A stretch of 64,000 nucleotides of DNA, taken from assembly GCF_021887715.1 (NCBI RefSeq), contig NZ_JAIQXX010000008.1, positions 61,522 through 125,521 of the forward strand, in the 5' to 3' direction. The translations under genes were made by a program, and so were the position numbers. Positions 50,708 to 60,352 of the stretch are shown here, in pieces (the first letter of the stretch is position 1; each line of letters starts with the position of its first letter). Under the pieces are notes generated by a model. The model was given only the letters and a program-made list of their open reading frames with translations, did no database searches and had not been told where the DNA came from. This DNA comes from Winogradskyella immobilis. GTDB taxonomy: Bacteria > Bacteroidota > Bacteroidia > Flavobacteriales > Flavobacteriaceae.

Positions 50708-50789
50708 TAAGTGTTGATTTTTATGATGCATAAAGATATAATTTATAGGATTATTACATTTAAACTTATGATTTAATTAAGAATAAATC

Positions 50790-53700
50790 TTAGTCTTTAA
50801 TGATTAACGCAGGGATATTTAATGCTTTAAATGTTGTATTATAAGTATCCATTTCTTTGTTAACAATAGCATCAAGCTCTGTTTTGTAGACTTGCCAATC
50901 TCGCAATAAATCTTGTAAACGTTGTTTTGCTCCTTGTGTTACTTTAGGGTCGGCATTATCAATATAACCAGATAGGTTGATCAATTGCGCATTAAGCTTG
51001 TTATTAAAATTAATCACATCCTGAAATGTTTTTTGTTTAGGCTGTATTAAGTTTTCTTCCCAAACCGTAATACGCTTTATTATCTCCTTTCCACTATCTA
51101 ATAATTCTGTAGCATCATCATTATCTTTTAACAAAGTTGCGTAACGTTCTAACTGTGTTTTAACAGAACGCATTTTATTTACAGATTCATGCATATCTTT
51201 TACTGTTGAAGCTATTGTCGCTAGCATATCTTGTTGCTCTTTATAGTCTGATATACTTGCTTTAATATGAGGATTTGGTATCACTTTAACTTCAGTCTCT
51301 AGTGTTTCATTTTCTAAAGAAAGTTTTATTGTGTAATTGCCAGGAGCTACACTAGTACTATTGAGTCCACCGAAAACAAATACATTATCTATGGGAGGTA
51401 GTGCTTCTCTACTAAAATCCCATGTAAATCGATTATAACCCTTTTTTGAAGGCAATATTTGTGGAGCAGATGGACCTCCAGGCCAAGATTTAAATCCTTT
51501 AGGCTTTTTGTTTGAATACGATTTAATAAGTGTGTTATTCTGAAAGACTTCAACTTTTAAATCTAAAGTATCTGCAACTTTAGGAAGGTAATAATCAAAT
51601 GTTACTCCAGATCTAGGATTTTGACCTTGACCGATAGCGTTAGATACACCTCCGAAAATACGATAACTGTCTTTTGGAGTAAAAACTTGCAGTGTGTTCT
51701 CGTTTGATCGCTGTTGTAATGGGCTTAGATCATCTAAAATCCAAAACCCACGACCAGAAGTCGCCGCAACTAAATCATTATCTTGAATGATAAGGTCATT
51801 GATAGGTACAATAGGGAAATTAAGTTTTAAACGTTCCCAATTTATCCCATCATTAGTAGATACATATAACCCAACTTCTGTGCCTGCATATAACAATCCT
51901 TTTTTCTTTTTATCTGCTCTAACAACTCTTGCAAAACCATTAGCATCATCTAGACCTTTTACAATTTTAGTCCAAGATTGTCCATAATCTGTAGTTTTAA
52001 ATATGTAAGAGCTTAAATCCATAGATTTATAACGCATAATAACGATATAAGCAGTAGCCTTATCGTGCTCAGAAACATCAATGCTATTTATAATACCGTC
52101 TTCAATACCTTTAGGAGTAATATTATTCCAAGATTGTCCACCGTTTCTCGTAATTTGTAAGGTGCCATCATCTGTGCCAGCGTATAAAACACCTTCTTCA
52201 TGCTGTGATTCTACGAGTGCAGTAATAGTATTATAGTTTTCTCCACCAGCGGCTTCATTAGTAAATGGAGCTCCGCCAGGACCATGTTTGTCTTTTTCGT
52301 TTTTTGTAAGATCAGGACTGACTGTTTGCCAACTCATACCTCCATCTGTGGTTTTAAAAACCACATTGCCTCCATGATAAATCGTAGAACGATTGTGTGG
52401 TGAACTTATAATTGGAGCATTCCAATTATAACGGTATTTAGAATCTTCTGGAGCGATACTTAAACCTAACTCTGGGTATTGTTTAATTGCTTTTTGCTCG
52501 TTAGAAGCTTTGGTCCATTTACTAATATTTCCTTGATATGTGCCTCCATAAACCGTTTCAGGATTATCAGGATCAAAAGCTATAAAGGCACTTTCGCCAC
52601 CAGCAACAGCATACCAATCTTTCCAATCAATACCTGCATCATTGGTTCTGCTAACTATGGACATGGTAGAGTTATCTTGCTGACCTCCATATACACGATA
52701 TGGTACTTGATTATCTGTAATCACACGGTAAAATTGTGCTGTAGGTTGATTTTGTTGTGTACTCCAACTTTTGCCTCCATTGAATGAAATATTAGCACCA
52801 CCATCATTTGAGTTAATTAAATTTTGATTGTCTGTTGGGTTAATCCAAAGGTGATGATTATCACCATGCGGCACCGCAATATTTGAAAAACTTTTACCAC
52901 CATCTATAGATTTCATTACAGGAGCATTCAATACATAAACAACATTTTCATTTTGTGGGTCTGCAAAGATTTCCATGTAATACCAAGAACGTGCTACATT
53001 AACTCTATTTTTATTCACTTGAGTCCATGTTTTACCTGCATTATCAGAACGATACACACCACCTTTATCATCTTCAGCTTCAATAACTGCAAATACACGT
53101 TCTGAATTTGCTCTAGATACTGAAATACCTGCTTTACCAAAAACTTTTGGTAAACCTGTTTTTAATTTATCCCACGTCGTTCCACCATCAATAGATTTAT
53201 ATAAACCAGAGCCTTCACCACCAGATTCTATTAACCAAGGATAACGACGGTGTTGCCACATAGCAGCGTAAAGAATCCTAGGATTATTCATATCCATGGA
53301 TAATGATGATGCTCCAGTACTCTCATTAACATACAAAACCTTAGACCAATTTTCGCCTCCGTCTGTGGTTTTATAAACTCCACGTTCTTTAGAAGTGCCA
53401 TATTGCGCGCCTTGTGCGGTGATGTATATAATATCTGGATTTGTTGGATGAATAATGACATCAGAAATATGCCGCGATTGGTCTAAACCAATGTGTGTCC
53501 ATGTTTTACCAGCATCCATAGATTTGTAAACGCCATCTCCCATAGAGGTCATTACACCTCTAGCTGCATGTTCTCCCATGCCAACAACGACAATATTGGG
53601 GTCGCTTTCAGCCACTGCAATAGCCCCAACAGTCCCCGTTTTAAAAAAACCGTCCGAGATATTTTTCCAGCTAATGCCAGCGTCTGTAGTTTTCCAAACT

Positions 53701-53930
53701 CCACCACCGGTGGATCCCATATAATAGGTTTGCGGTTGTCCGATAACTCCACTAGAAGCAACAGAACGCCCACCTCTAAATGGACCAATATTTCTCCATT
53801 TTAAACCGTGGAATAAGCTATCTACCAATACAGGTTTGGTTGTAGGTATAGATTTTTTACGTTTTTGAGCATTTAGACTTAAGCTTATAATGCATAATAA
53901 GCTTAGTACAGTATGTTTAATGCGTTTCAT
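50790..53930 (-). CDS. Large BNR/sortilin-like beta-propeller protein
   Basis: From the start at 53930 the protein is 1046 residues with a signal peptide ([15 protein letters not shown]). Two ten-bladed-type propellers span about 40-730, shown by repeated S-x-D-x-G-x-T-W Asp-box motifs ([44 protein letters not shown]). The C-terminal part contains a FlgD/FnIII-like beta domain ([17 protein letters not shown]) and a helical end. It belongs to the glycosyl-hydrolase/sortilin VPS10-like group common in Bacteroidota; actual hydrolase activity is uncertain. Confidence 0.85.
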   Translation of the reverse strand: MKRIKHTVLSLLCIISLSLNAQKRKKSIPTTKPVLVDSLFHGLKWRNIGPFRGGRSVASSGVIGQPQTYYMGSTGGGVWKTTDAGISWKNISDGFFKTGTVGAIAVAESDPNIVVVGMGEHAARGVMTSMGDGVYKSMDAGKTWTHIGLDQSRHISDVIIHPTNPDIIYITAQGAQYGTSKERGVYKTTDGGENWSKVLYVNESTGASSLSMDMNNPRILYAAMWQHRRYPWLIESGGEGSGLYKSIDGGTTWDKLKTGLPKVFGKAGISVSRANSERVFAVIEAEDDKGGVYRSDNAGKTWTQVNKNRVNVARSWYYMEIFADPQNENVVYVLNAPVMKSIDGGKSFSNIAVPHGDNHHLWINPTDNQNLINSNDGGANISFNGGKSWSTQQNQPTAQFYRVITDNQVPYRVYGGQQDNSTMSIVSRTNDAGIDWKDWYAVAGGESAFIAFDPDNPETVYGGTYQGNISKWTKASNEQKAIKQYPELGLSIAPEDSKYRYNWNAPIISSPHNRSTIYHGGNVVFKTTDGGMSWQTVSPDLTKNEKDKHGPGGAPFTNEAAGGENYNTITALVESQHEEGVLYAGTDDGTLQITRNGGQSWNNITPKGIEDGIINSIDVSEHDKATAYIVIMRYKSMDLSSYIFKTTDYGQSWTKIVKGLDDANGFARVVRADKKKKGLLYAGTEVGLYVSTNDGINWERLKLNFPIVPINDLIIQDNDLVAATSGRGFWILDDLSPLQQRSNENTLQVFTPKDSYRIFGGVSNAIGQGQNPRSGVTFDYYLPKVADTLDLKVEVFQNNTLIKSYSNKKPKGFKSWPGGPSAPQILPSKKGYNRFTWDFSREALPPIDNVFVFGGLNSTSVAPGNYTIKLSLENETLETEVKVIPNPHIKASISDYKEQQDMLATIASTVKDMHESVNKMRSVKTQLERYATLLKDNDDATELLDSGKEIIKRITVWEENLIQPKQKTFQDVINFNNKLNAQLINLSGYIDNADPKVTQGAKQRLQDLLRDWQVYKTELDAIVNKEMDTYNTTFKALNIPALIIKD

Positions 53931-54047
53931 TTGTAATGGTTTTAGTTGGTTGTACTCGTATTTTAAATCGTTGAAGAGACAACGATTTTGAATTCCATAA
54001 GTTAAGAAATTCACTTTAATTTTATGATCGTTTACTCCATTTTATAT

Positions 54048-54800
54048 TTAAATGCTCAATCGGTCTATTTCTTTTTGAACATCTATAATAAGTTGCTCTA
54101 AATCTATAATTGTTTGTTTTTGCCATTTAAACCGGAGTATTAGAAAATTTTGAAGTCGCACTATTATATTTTTAAAGGTGTTATTTTCTCTTAATAATTC
54201 AATGCTTTTAGGAGTATTTATAGCTAAAGAGAATTCAAATTCAGAATCTATAGAAAGAGATGTCATAAAAAGTTCATTCATAGATATTTGTAATTGATTT
54301 TCTACTATGCTTAAGTCTGTAGCTTCACGAGTGGTAATATTGTTAAATTGACGCTCGCACATTTCAGTAATTCTAATGCGTAAATCATCATTATTTATAA
54401 TATCAACTCCTTGGTTTTCTATAAACTTATATGTAGTATTTGCGTTGTTAAATATGTCGTCAAGTTGTATTATTTCAAAAGCTACTTTTAAACTGTCATC
54501 TACTGATTTTTTATTTTCAAAATAATCTAAAATTAGAGTTGAATAATTTCGTCTTCTATTTGTGTAATCATGAATTCCTTTAATTTCTGTGAAATTGGTT
54601 TCTAAATCATTTTTAAGTTCAGATAAAATTTTAATTTCTTGAGTTGTAGCTTTTCGGTTTTCGTTCCAAGTATTGACTTGCAGTGCTAACAAAATACCTA
54701 TCATTACGAGGGCGATTTCACCAATGGCATATAATAGGTATTTCGATACTTTATTTTTACTAATCATAGTTTGACGTATTTTTCGGAAGAATTTAAGCAT
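54048..54800 (-). CDS. DUF6090 family membrane protein
   Basis: The N-terminus MLKFFRKIRQTMI...NKVSKYLLYAIGEIALVMIGILLALQVN is nearly identical to the corresponding region of the DUF6090 protein at 52-777. The hydrophobic helix covers about residues 25-42 and the rest is helical and charged. The start is chosen at the methionine that matches its paralogue (54800). The function is unknown; the strongly conserved N-terminal 40 residues and divergent remainder are characteristic of the family. Confidence 0.85.
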   Translation of the reverse strand: MLKFFRKIRQTMISKNKVSKYLLYAIGEIALVMIGILLALQVNTWNENRKATTQEIKILSELKNDLETNFTEIKGIHDYTNRRRNYSTLILDYFENKKSVDDSLKVAFEIIQLDDIFNNANTTYKFIENQGVDIINNDDLRIRITEMCERQFNNITTREATDLSIVENQLQISMNELFMTSLSIDSEFEFSLAINTPKSIELLRENNTFKNIIVRLQNFLILRFKWQKQTIIDLEQLIIDVQKEIDRLSI

Positions 54801-54817
54801 AACGTATAGATTTTTCA

Positions 54818-54927
54818 TTCCCGCCTCTCGACTGCGCTCGAGATAAAATGTAGCGGGAATCTACTTTTTGGTTTCTGTTGTAAATGGATTCCTTCCCGAT
54901 AGCTATCGGGATTCGCAGGAATGACAA
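54818..54927. repeat. Composite dispersed repeat block
   Basis: It contains CTCGACTGCGCTCGAG (54826-54841), the perfect palindrome CCCGATAGCTATCGGG (54895-54910) and a trailing GGAATGACAAAT (54918-54929). CATTCCCG and CGGGAATC or GGAATGAC enclose the block, giving a longer inverted arrangement. Such repeats are common in flavobacterial intergenic DNA. Confidence 0.75.
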
Positions 54928-54928
54928 A

Positions 54929-57900
54929 TCAATTCCTTAAACTCTTCATAATCTCTTCAATGGCTTTGTCTAATTGTGGTTGATTGCCTTTTAAGCGATC
55001 TTCAAAGGTTTCCTTCACATATATATCTGGTTTTACGCCTGTAAATTCTAAATTGTCACCATCTAAAGTATAACAACCCCAAGATGGTAAACGGTAAAAC
55101 GAACCATCAACCAAACCTGCACCAGAAGTAAAAATAATCCAACGATAAGTTTCAGTACCAATCACTTTTCCTAAGCCTAATTCTTTAAAGCCGGCAGTGG
55201 TTACTTCTCCGTCACTTAATGTTTGTTCATTAATTAATATAATAATGGGTTTATCCGCAGGAACAAAATTAGGTTGTGGCGCTAATTTACCATTTCTATA
55301 TTTCCATTTTGAATACGATTTTTGTGATAAAAATTGTAACACATCATCATGTACATTACCACCTGTATTGTTACGTAAATCCAAAATAAGTGCTTCTTTA
55401 TTGTAAGTTTCAGACACCATTTCTCGCATAAAATTGTTAAGCTCACCAGCACCCATATTTTTCATATGGACATAGGCAATTTTATTATTACTCTTAGCGT
55501 CAGTATACGATTGATTGTTAGCAACCCATTCGTCATATAATAATGTACGTAACCTGCCTGAAGATATCGGGTGAATATTTAGGTTTATCGTTTCGTTATT
55601 TCGCTTAAAGGTCAGCTGCATTTCACTATCTATAGATGGTTCTGAAAAATAAGATTCACGATTTAGTTTTTTATCTATTGTTTTGCCATTAACAGCAAAC
55701 AGTTCATCACCAATGCGTATGTTTTTTCCTGTAACGTCGGCAGGACTTTTTGAGACGATTTTAGAAACAGTAAACGGATTGTCTTTAGAAAATAAAATGC
55801 CAGTTTCTAAAGTACGACTACCATAATATTCTGAATCTTCTTCCCCAAAAGTATTAAAACCAAAGTGCGACGTATTTAATTCACCCAACATATCATTAAA
55901 TAATAAACTTAACTGCGAACGTTTGGTAATGTATGGTAAAAACGCAGCGTATTTATCTCTTAGTTTTTGCCAGTTTTGTCCGTGGAAATTATCATCGTAG
56001 AAATTAGATTCAAAACCAGCCCATGCCTCAAAAAACATTTGACTAAATTCATTGATTAAGTTTTTACGAAACTTTACATCAATATTAATTTTATCCATTT
56101 TATTAGAACCTAAATTAATAGAATGGATAGCGCCATTAAACAATATAAAATGTTTGTCTTTTACACTTTTAAACTGCCCGCCTCCTAAACGTTGCGTGCC
56201 TACTTTTTCAGTTTTATTACGTTCAAATGGTTTAATAACGGTACGCCACAGATTAAAATTTCCTTCATCATGATTTGATCCATAATACACGTAAGTAGTT
56301 TCGTCTTTAGTAATAATATAAGCACCAGTTTGTGTGCCAAAAGCAGGACTTATACGTTGTAAACGTTCCATTAATCCATTTTCGTTAATAGTAACTTTTA
56401 CAGGCTTTGAAGTTTCTTTTTTAGTCTCTTCTTTTTTGTCATCCTTTTTTTCTTCTTCCATAAAAAGAGCATCAAACTTATCTGATGTATAAGGTGCTTC
56501 GTATTTATCTAATGCCATTTGATATATCTGTACTGTTGAAGTTCCTCTCGGGAAACTTGGCTCAGTAAGGTTAGAAGCGAAATACACATATTTTCCATCT
56601 GCAGACCAAAGAGGATCAGCTTCATTAACACCTGTATTGGTAAGGTTTGTTATTTTTTTTGAAGGGATATGGTATACAAAAACATCACGTTCAAAATTTC
56701 GGAAAGCATTGTATAAAAGATAATCACCATCTGGTGAAAATTGTGCTGTTGTTGGTCGTAGTGCCCAAAACTCATCTGTAACAACTGTTGTGCTTTTTAA
56801 GTTTTCAAGATCTAATAAACGCAGTTGATCACGACCGCTTACATAAACGGCACGCTCTAATTTGTGATCTAATTCTAAATTGATATTATTTTTTTGTTCG
56901 TTGGTATGCTGTTTTTCTATACCTGTACCATCTGCAGCAATAGTATACAAATTAGTATAACCACCAACCGTTTGGTTGAATAGTAACGTACGATTATCTT
57001 TTAACCACTTTACCTCTATAACACGTTGGTCTTTTGTGGTTTTGATTTGTTTTACAAATTTCCCTTTAAGATCCGAAACAAATAATTCGCCACGAGAAAC
57101 GAATGCGATCTTTTTAGTGTCTGGAGAGACATCAAAATAAGTAATGTTGTCTTTAGCCTGAAAATCTTGCGATTTTGATAAGGTGTTATTCCTTAAAATA
57201 GTAATCGCTACTTTTTTAGTGCGTTTACTAGCCACATCGTATAAAAAGATTTGGTAATCTTTAGTAAATACTACTTTTTGCCCATTAGCGCTTGCTTGCG
57301 GTCTGCCAATGGAAGTTTTAAAAGACGTTAACGCTGTTTTACTACCGTTAGTAAGTGTATAGAGATTATATTCGTCATTTGCTTCATCCGATGCGAAAAA
57401 TAGTGTTCCTCTATCATCAAAGGTTGCCCACATGTCTTTTCCTCTATAGCTCGTATATTCTTTATAGGCTTTTGTTTTTGGATTGTACGATCTTATATCT
57501 GGATTATAATCACCTTTATAACGCTTGCGATGGGTAAAGTTTTTACTTTCCCAACTTTCGTTAAAGAAAATTTCGCCTGAAGACGGATGCTCTGCTATAT
57601 TATGTGTATTATTAAAATAGTGCTCAAACAGACGTTTTGGCGTGCCGCCAGAAGCAGAGATTTCATAACCGCTATAACGATTGTAACGTGTTGAGGTAAA
57701 ATAAACAGATTTAGAATCCCAAGACCAACTATCAACATCATCAGCGGCATCATGGTAGGTGAGTTGTTTAATTTCTCCACCTTCCATAGGCATAATATAC
57801 ACGTCTTTGTTGCCGTATTGCGTGGCGCTAAACGCAATCCATTTACCATCTGGTGAAATACGAGGTAATGTTTCTTCACCTTTCATAGCTGTAATACGAG

Positions 57901-58069
57901 AAGCTTCTCCACCAGCAGATGGGATTTTCCATAAATCACCATCATAGCTGAATACAATGGTTTGTCCATCTGGCGATAATGTAGGGTCAATCTGAAAATA
58001 AGCTTCTTGAGCGGATAATAAAGGACTTGCAAATAGAAAAAGGATTAAGAATGTAAAGTAACGTTTCAT
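54929..58069 (-). CDS. Tricorn-like S41 peptidase (LSDGE type)
   Basis: This secreted serine peptidase of 1046 residues has a signal peptide (ILFLFASPLLSAQ). An N-terminal beta-propeller of PD40 repeats (about 30-530, e.g. SPDGQTIVFSYDGDLW, SPDGKWIAFSATQYG) is followed by an acidic/lysine-rich linker (EEEKKDDKKEETKK, 544-560), a helical S41 region with PDZ (GIRIGDELFAVNGKTIDKKLN near 795-820) and the catalytic core LDLRNNTGGNVHD, NEQTLSDGEVTTAGF with the nucleophile Ser. Tricorn-type enzymes trim peptides; here it is extracytoplasmic. Confidence 0.9.
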   Translation of the reverse strand: MKRYFTFLILFLFASPLLSAQEAYFQIDPTLSPDGQTIVFSYDGDLWKIPSAGGEASRITAMKGEETLPRISPDGKWIAFSATQYGNKDVYIMPMEGGEIKQLTYHDAADDVDSWSWDSKSVYFTSTRYNRYSGYEISASGGTPKRLFEHYFNNTHNIAEHPSSGEIFFNESWESKNFTHRKRYKGDYNPDIRSYNPKTKAYKEYTSYRGKDMWATFDDRGTLFFASDEANDEYNLYTLTNGSKTALTSFKTSIGRPQASANGQKVVFTKDYQIFLYDVASKRTKKVAITILRNNTLSKSQDFQAKDNITYFDVSPDTKKIAFVSRGELFVSDLKGKFVKQIKTTKDQRVIEVKWLKDNRTLLFNQTVGGYTNLYTIAADGTGIEKQHTNEQKNNINLELDHKLERAVYVSGRDQLRLLDLENLKSTTVVTDEFWALRPTTAQFSPDGDYLLYNAFRNFERDVFVYHIPSKKITNLTNTGVNEADPLWSADGKYVYFASNLTEPSFPRGTSTVQIYQMALDKYEAPYTSDKFDALFMEEEKKDDKKEETKKETSKPVKVTINENGLMERLQRISPAFGTQTGAYIITKDETTYVYYGSNHDEGNFNLWRTVIKPFERNKTEKVGTQRLGGGQFKSVKDKHFILFNGAIHSINLGSNKMDKINIDVKFRKNLINEFSQMFFEAWAGFESNFYDDNFHGQNWQKLRDKYAAFLPYITKRSQLSLLFNDMLGELNTSHFGFNTFGEEDSEYYGSRTLETGILFSKDNPFTVSKIVSKSPADVTGKNIRIGDELFAVNGKTIDKKLNRESYFSEPSIDSEMQLTFKRNNETINLNIHPISSGRLRTLLYDEWVANNQSYTDAKSNNKIAYVHMKNMGAGELNNFMREMVSETYNKEALILDLRNNTGGNVHDDVLQFLSQKSYSKWKYRNGKLAPQPNFVPADKPIIILINEQTLSDGEVTTAGFKELGLGKVIGTETYRWIIFTSGAGLVDGSFYRLPSWGCYTLDGDNLEFTGVKPDIYVKETFEDRLKGNQPQLDKAIEEIMKSLRN

Positions 58070-58178
58070 GGGTATTATTATGATTTTTGATGCTGAATCT
58101 AGTTCAGTACAAGATGATTTTTTGAGTGGATTAAAAGTAAGGTTTTTAATTGTAATATTTGTGTCGTAGCTATGTCGT

Positions 58179-59594
58179 TTAATTAAACCCCACTTGACCT
58201 TTTACAGACTCAAACAATGCTTTAGAGTCAAAACCAACACCATCTTTAAATACGGTTTCTAGCTTCCTAATGTTTTTAATATCTGTTGTTAAATCTCCAT
58301 TAATCAATAATAAATCGGCAGATTTACCTGCTTCAATAGTACCTGCTTCATTAGCTACATCTAAAAACTGTGCTCCGTTAAGCGTACATATTTTTATAGT
58401 TTCTTCAAGTGTAAAACCAGCTTCAACTAAAATTTCAACGGTACGTTGATTGGCATAACCAGCAACTGTTCTACCAGCTCCAGTAGGATCTGTGCCAGCG
58501 ACTAAAAACCCACCTTTATCATGAAAACGTTTCACCCATTTTAAATTTTTATTAAAAAGTGATAAACTAGAAGCGTCTCTCCCTTGAGCACGTTTATAAC
58601 TCGCTTTGAGACGTTCTTGTATCTGAGGAGCTAAGGCATCCAAACCACCTCCAGGAACAATCTCACGATCCGTATAAGGTTCAAAAACATTAGGAGTTGT
58701 AGTAATTACAGTTTTGTTTTTAATTAAAAGATCGATAAGTGCGTTGATCTTTTCTCCGTTTTCTGGCTCTGCCATTAGGCTAGATCTTGCGGAAAAGGGA
58801 TCGCATAACTCATCTTCTTTATCTGTAGCAAAATCACTAGATGCCATAAAACCATGTTCTAAATTGTCGATACCAATATTAGAAGCTTCTTCATAGGTTA
58901 AAGAACATAAATGCCCTGTGACTTTAAGTCCTCGTTTATGTGCTTCAGTAACGGCTATTTTTAAATCTTCTTTAGTAATATTATTATAGACTTTAAACGA
59001 TGTCGCTCCTTTATCAGCCCAGTAATTCACAATTTTTGAGACTTCATCAGTATTACTAATAAAACCGAGCTCAGGAACTTTAGGGCCTTCACGCTCAATA
59101 AATGGACTGGTCACATGCATCTTTGGCCCCGTCATTTTTCCTTCGTTAATCCATTTCATTACATTGAGGTCGGTTTGCGGTTGTATGCTTCCTGCAGTAC
59201 GCATGCTTGTGACTCCACCTGCTAAATACAAGCGTGGAAAGGTAAAGGTCATTTGTCCTACACTAAACCAGTTTTCAAAAGGCTTGGTATAAAACATATG
59301 CTCATGCAGCATTACCAAACCAGGAATTACGGTTTTGCCAGAACCATCGATGGTTTTTATACCTAGCGGAATTACAGTTTCACCAGTAGCTCCAGTGCGT
59401 AATATTTTACCATTAGAGATCACAATGGTTTGATTTTGTTTAATTGCATTACCTGTGCCATCAATAACAGTGACATTTGTAATGGCATAATCACCTTCGT
59501 TAGTAGTAATAAAGCGTTGTACTTGCGGTGCAAAATCTTGCGCAGATAATTGAAGGGCAATAAATAATACGATGATTGTTAGTTTTAATTTCAT
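58179..59594 (-). CDS. Secreted amidohydrolase family protein
   Basis: A signal peptide (VLFIALQLSAQ) precedes a metal-dependent amidohydrolase TIM barrel. Ligands visible in order are HEH in VIPGLVMLHEHMF (about residues 95-101), a candidate bridging Lys in TSFKVYNN, His in KVTGHLCSL and LEHGFMASS, and Asp in VAGTDPTGAG. The small beta-domain ends with KSADLLLINGDLT. The substrate is probably a peptide-, imide- or cyclic amide-type bond. It follows a Tricorn-like peptidase gene on the same strand, so it may act on the released products. Confidence 0.9.
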   Translation of the reverse strand: MKLKLTIIVLFIALQLSAQDFAPQVQRFITTNEGDYAITNVTVIDGTGNAIKQNQTIVISNGKILRTGATGETVIPLGIKTIDGSGKTVIPGLVMLHEHMFYTKPFENWFSVGQMTFTFPRLYLAGGVTSMRTAGSIQPQTDLNVMKWINEGKMTGPKMHVTSPFIEREGPKVPELGFISNTDEVSKIVNYWADKGATSFKVYNNITKEDLKIAVTEAHKRGLKVTGHLCSLTYEEASNIGIDNLEHGFMASSDFATDKEDELCDPFSARSSLMAEPENGEKINALIDLLIKNKTVITTTPNVFEPYTDREIVPGGGLDALAPQIQERLKASYKRAQGRDASSLSLFNKNLKWVKRFHDKGGFLVAGTDPTGAGRTVAGYANQRTVEILVEAGFTLEETIKICTLNGAQFLDVANEAGTIEAGKSADLLLINGDLTTDIKNIRKLETVFKDGVGFDSKALFESVKGQVGFN

Positions 59595-59634
59595 GATCTA
59601 ATGCGTTTATAATCTGTTAAATTACACAATAACA

Positions 59635-59826
59635 TTAACCTAGCTTACCATCTCCATCTATATCTTTACTAATGTGCATTTCTAGAGCCTCGAGTGTTTT
59701 TCTTAAAAGCACTTTAGTTTTGTCTAATTCAGCCTCTAATTGTTCAACGCGTTCTTCAACACTATCGGCTTTTTTTTGTTGTTTGTCTAATTCATCTTGT
59801 TGCATTAATTCCCAGAAGATTCCCAT
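59635..59826 (-). CDS. Small coiled-coil protein with EF-hand-like tail
   Basis: The 63-residue protein is a highly charged coiled coil (about residues 8-50, QQDELDKQQKKADSVEERVEQLEAELDK) that ends ISKDIDGDGKLG. The D-x-D-G-D-G-x-L block matches the first half of a calcium-binding EF-hand loop, which would be incomplete here. There is no signal peptide. It is 40 bp upstream of the amidohydrolase gene on the same strand. Confidence 0.75.
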   Translation of the reverse strand: MGIFWELMQQDELDKQQKKADSVEERVEQLEAELDKTKVLLRKTLEALEMHISKDIDGDGKLG

Positions 59827-60227
59827 AATAAATGTGTTTTAGTTGTTAATATTAATTTAAACCAAACACGAGATTACTGTATAAATAGATGATCATCTAA
59901 ATGTACAATAGGGTAAAGAAAATGTGTAGTTTGGTTAGCTATATAATTATATGTAGTTGAAGATATTAAATTGTTACGGATTTTTCTGAATATTTTGCTA
60001 TAATTTAAAATGAAATAAGTGTAAAACCTGTCATTTTGAAACGAGTTCAGAATGACAAAATATGGTTTTGAAACAGCTTCTTTGTCTATTCTTTAAATTA
60101 CCTGAAAAGTCATGCTTTAGTGCATTTTGTTTTAGTTTTTATAGGTTTTTAGCACGAATTGCACGAATTAATACGGATTGGATGAGATCTAAAGAGATTT
60201 ATATTTTATAGTATTTTAATAGGTTTC

Positions 60228-60261
60228 GCATCTCGACTACGCTCGATATGACAGCTCAACC
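60228..60261. repeat. Dispersed repeat (CTCGACTACGCTCGA type)
   Basis: It matches 2673-2706 with two mismatches across 34 nt, including the flanking GCAT and CTCAACC. Confidence 0.8.
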
Positions 60262-60292
60262 AGACAATAAAGTTATATGCTAACCCATTCTA

Positions 60293-60332
60293 AAAAAACG
60301 CTTCAAAAGTATTTGTCTAATGAAGCGTTTTT
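60293..60332 (-). terminator. Terminator of the second Tricorn-like gene
   Basis: The stem ACGCTTCA/TGAAGCGT has a loop of about 16 nt and is followed on the minus strand by TTTTTTTAG; it lies about 20 bp after the stop codon of the gene at 60353. Confidence 0.75.
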
Positions 60333-60352
60333 ATATGAAAATAAATTAATCT

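Larger units (their letters stand above)
59827..60352. other. 526-bp intergenic region with dispersed repeats
   Basis: The region contains GTCATTTTGAAACGAGTTCAG and AATGACAAAAT (60030-60060), the CTCGACTACGCTCGA repeat (60228-60261) and a terminator (60293-60332). A part beginning AGCACGAATTGCACGAATTAATACGGATTG (60152-60180) is AT/GC-mixed but not recognised. No gene is seen. Confidence 0.6.

Noticed and set aside
50790..54014. Long upstream extensions of the BNR protein
   Set aside because: The 28 residues before the methionine at 53930 lack signal-peptide character, whereas that methionine starts a clear signal peptide.
60152..60182. AGCACGAATTGCACGAATTAATACGG segment as a gene or operator
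   Set aside because: It contains a short direct repeat (GCACGAATT twice) but no coding frame, symmetry or neighbouring regulator. It resembles another dispersed intergenic repeat.
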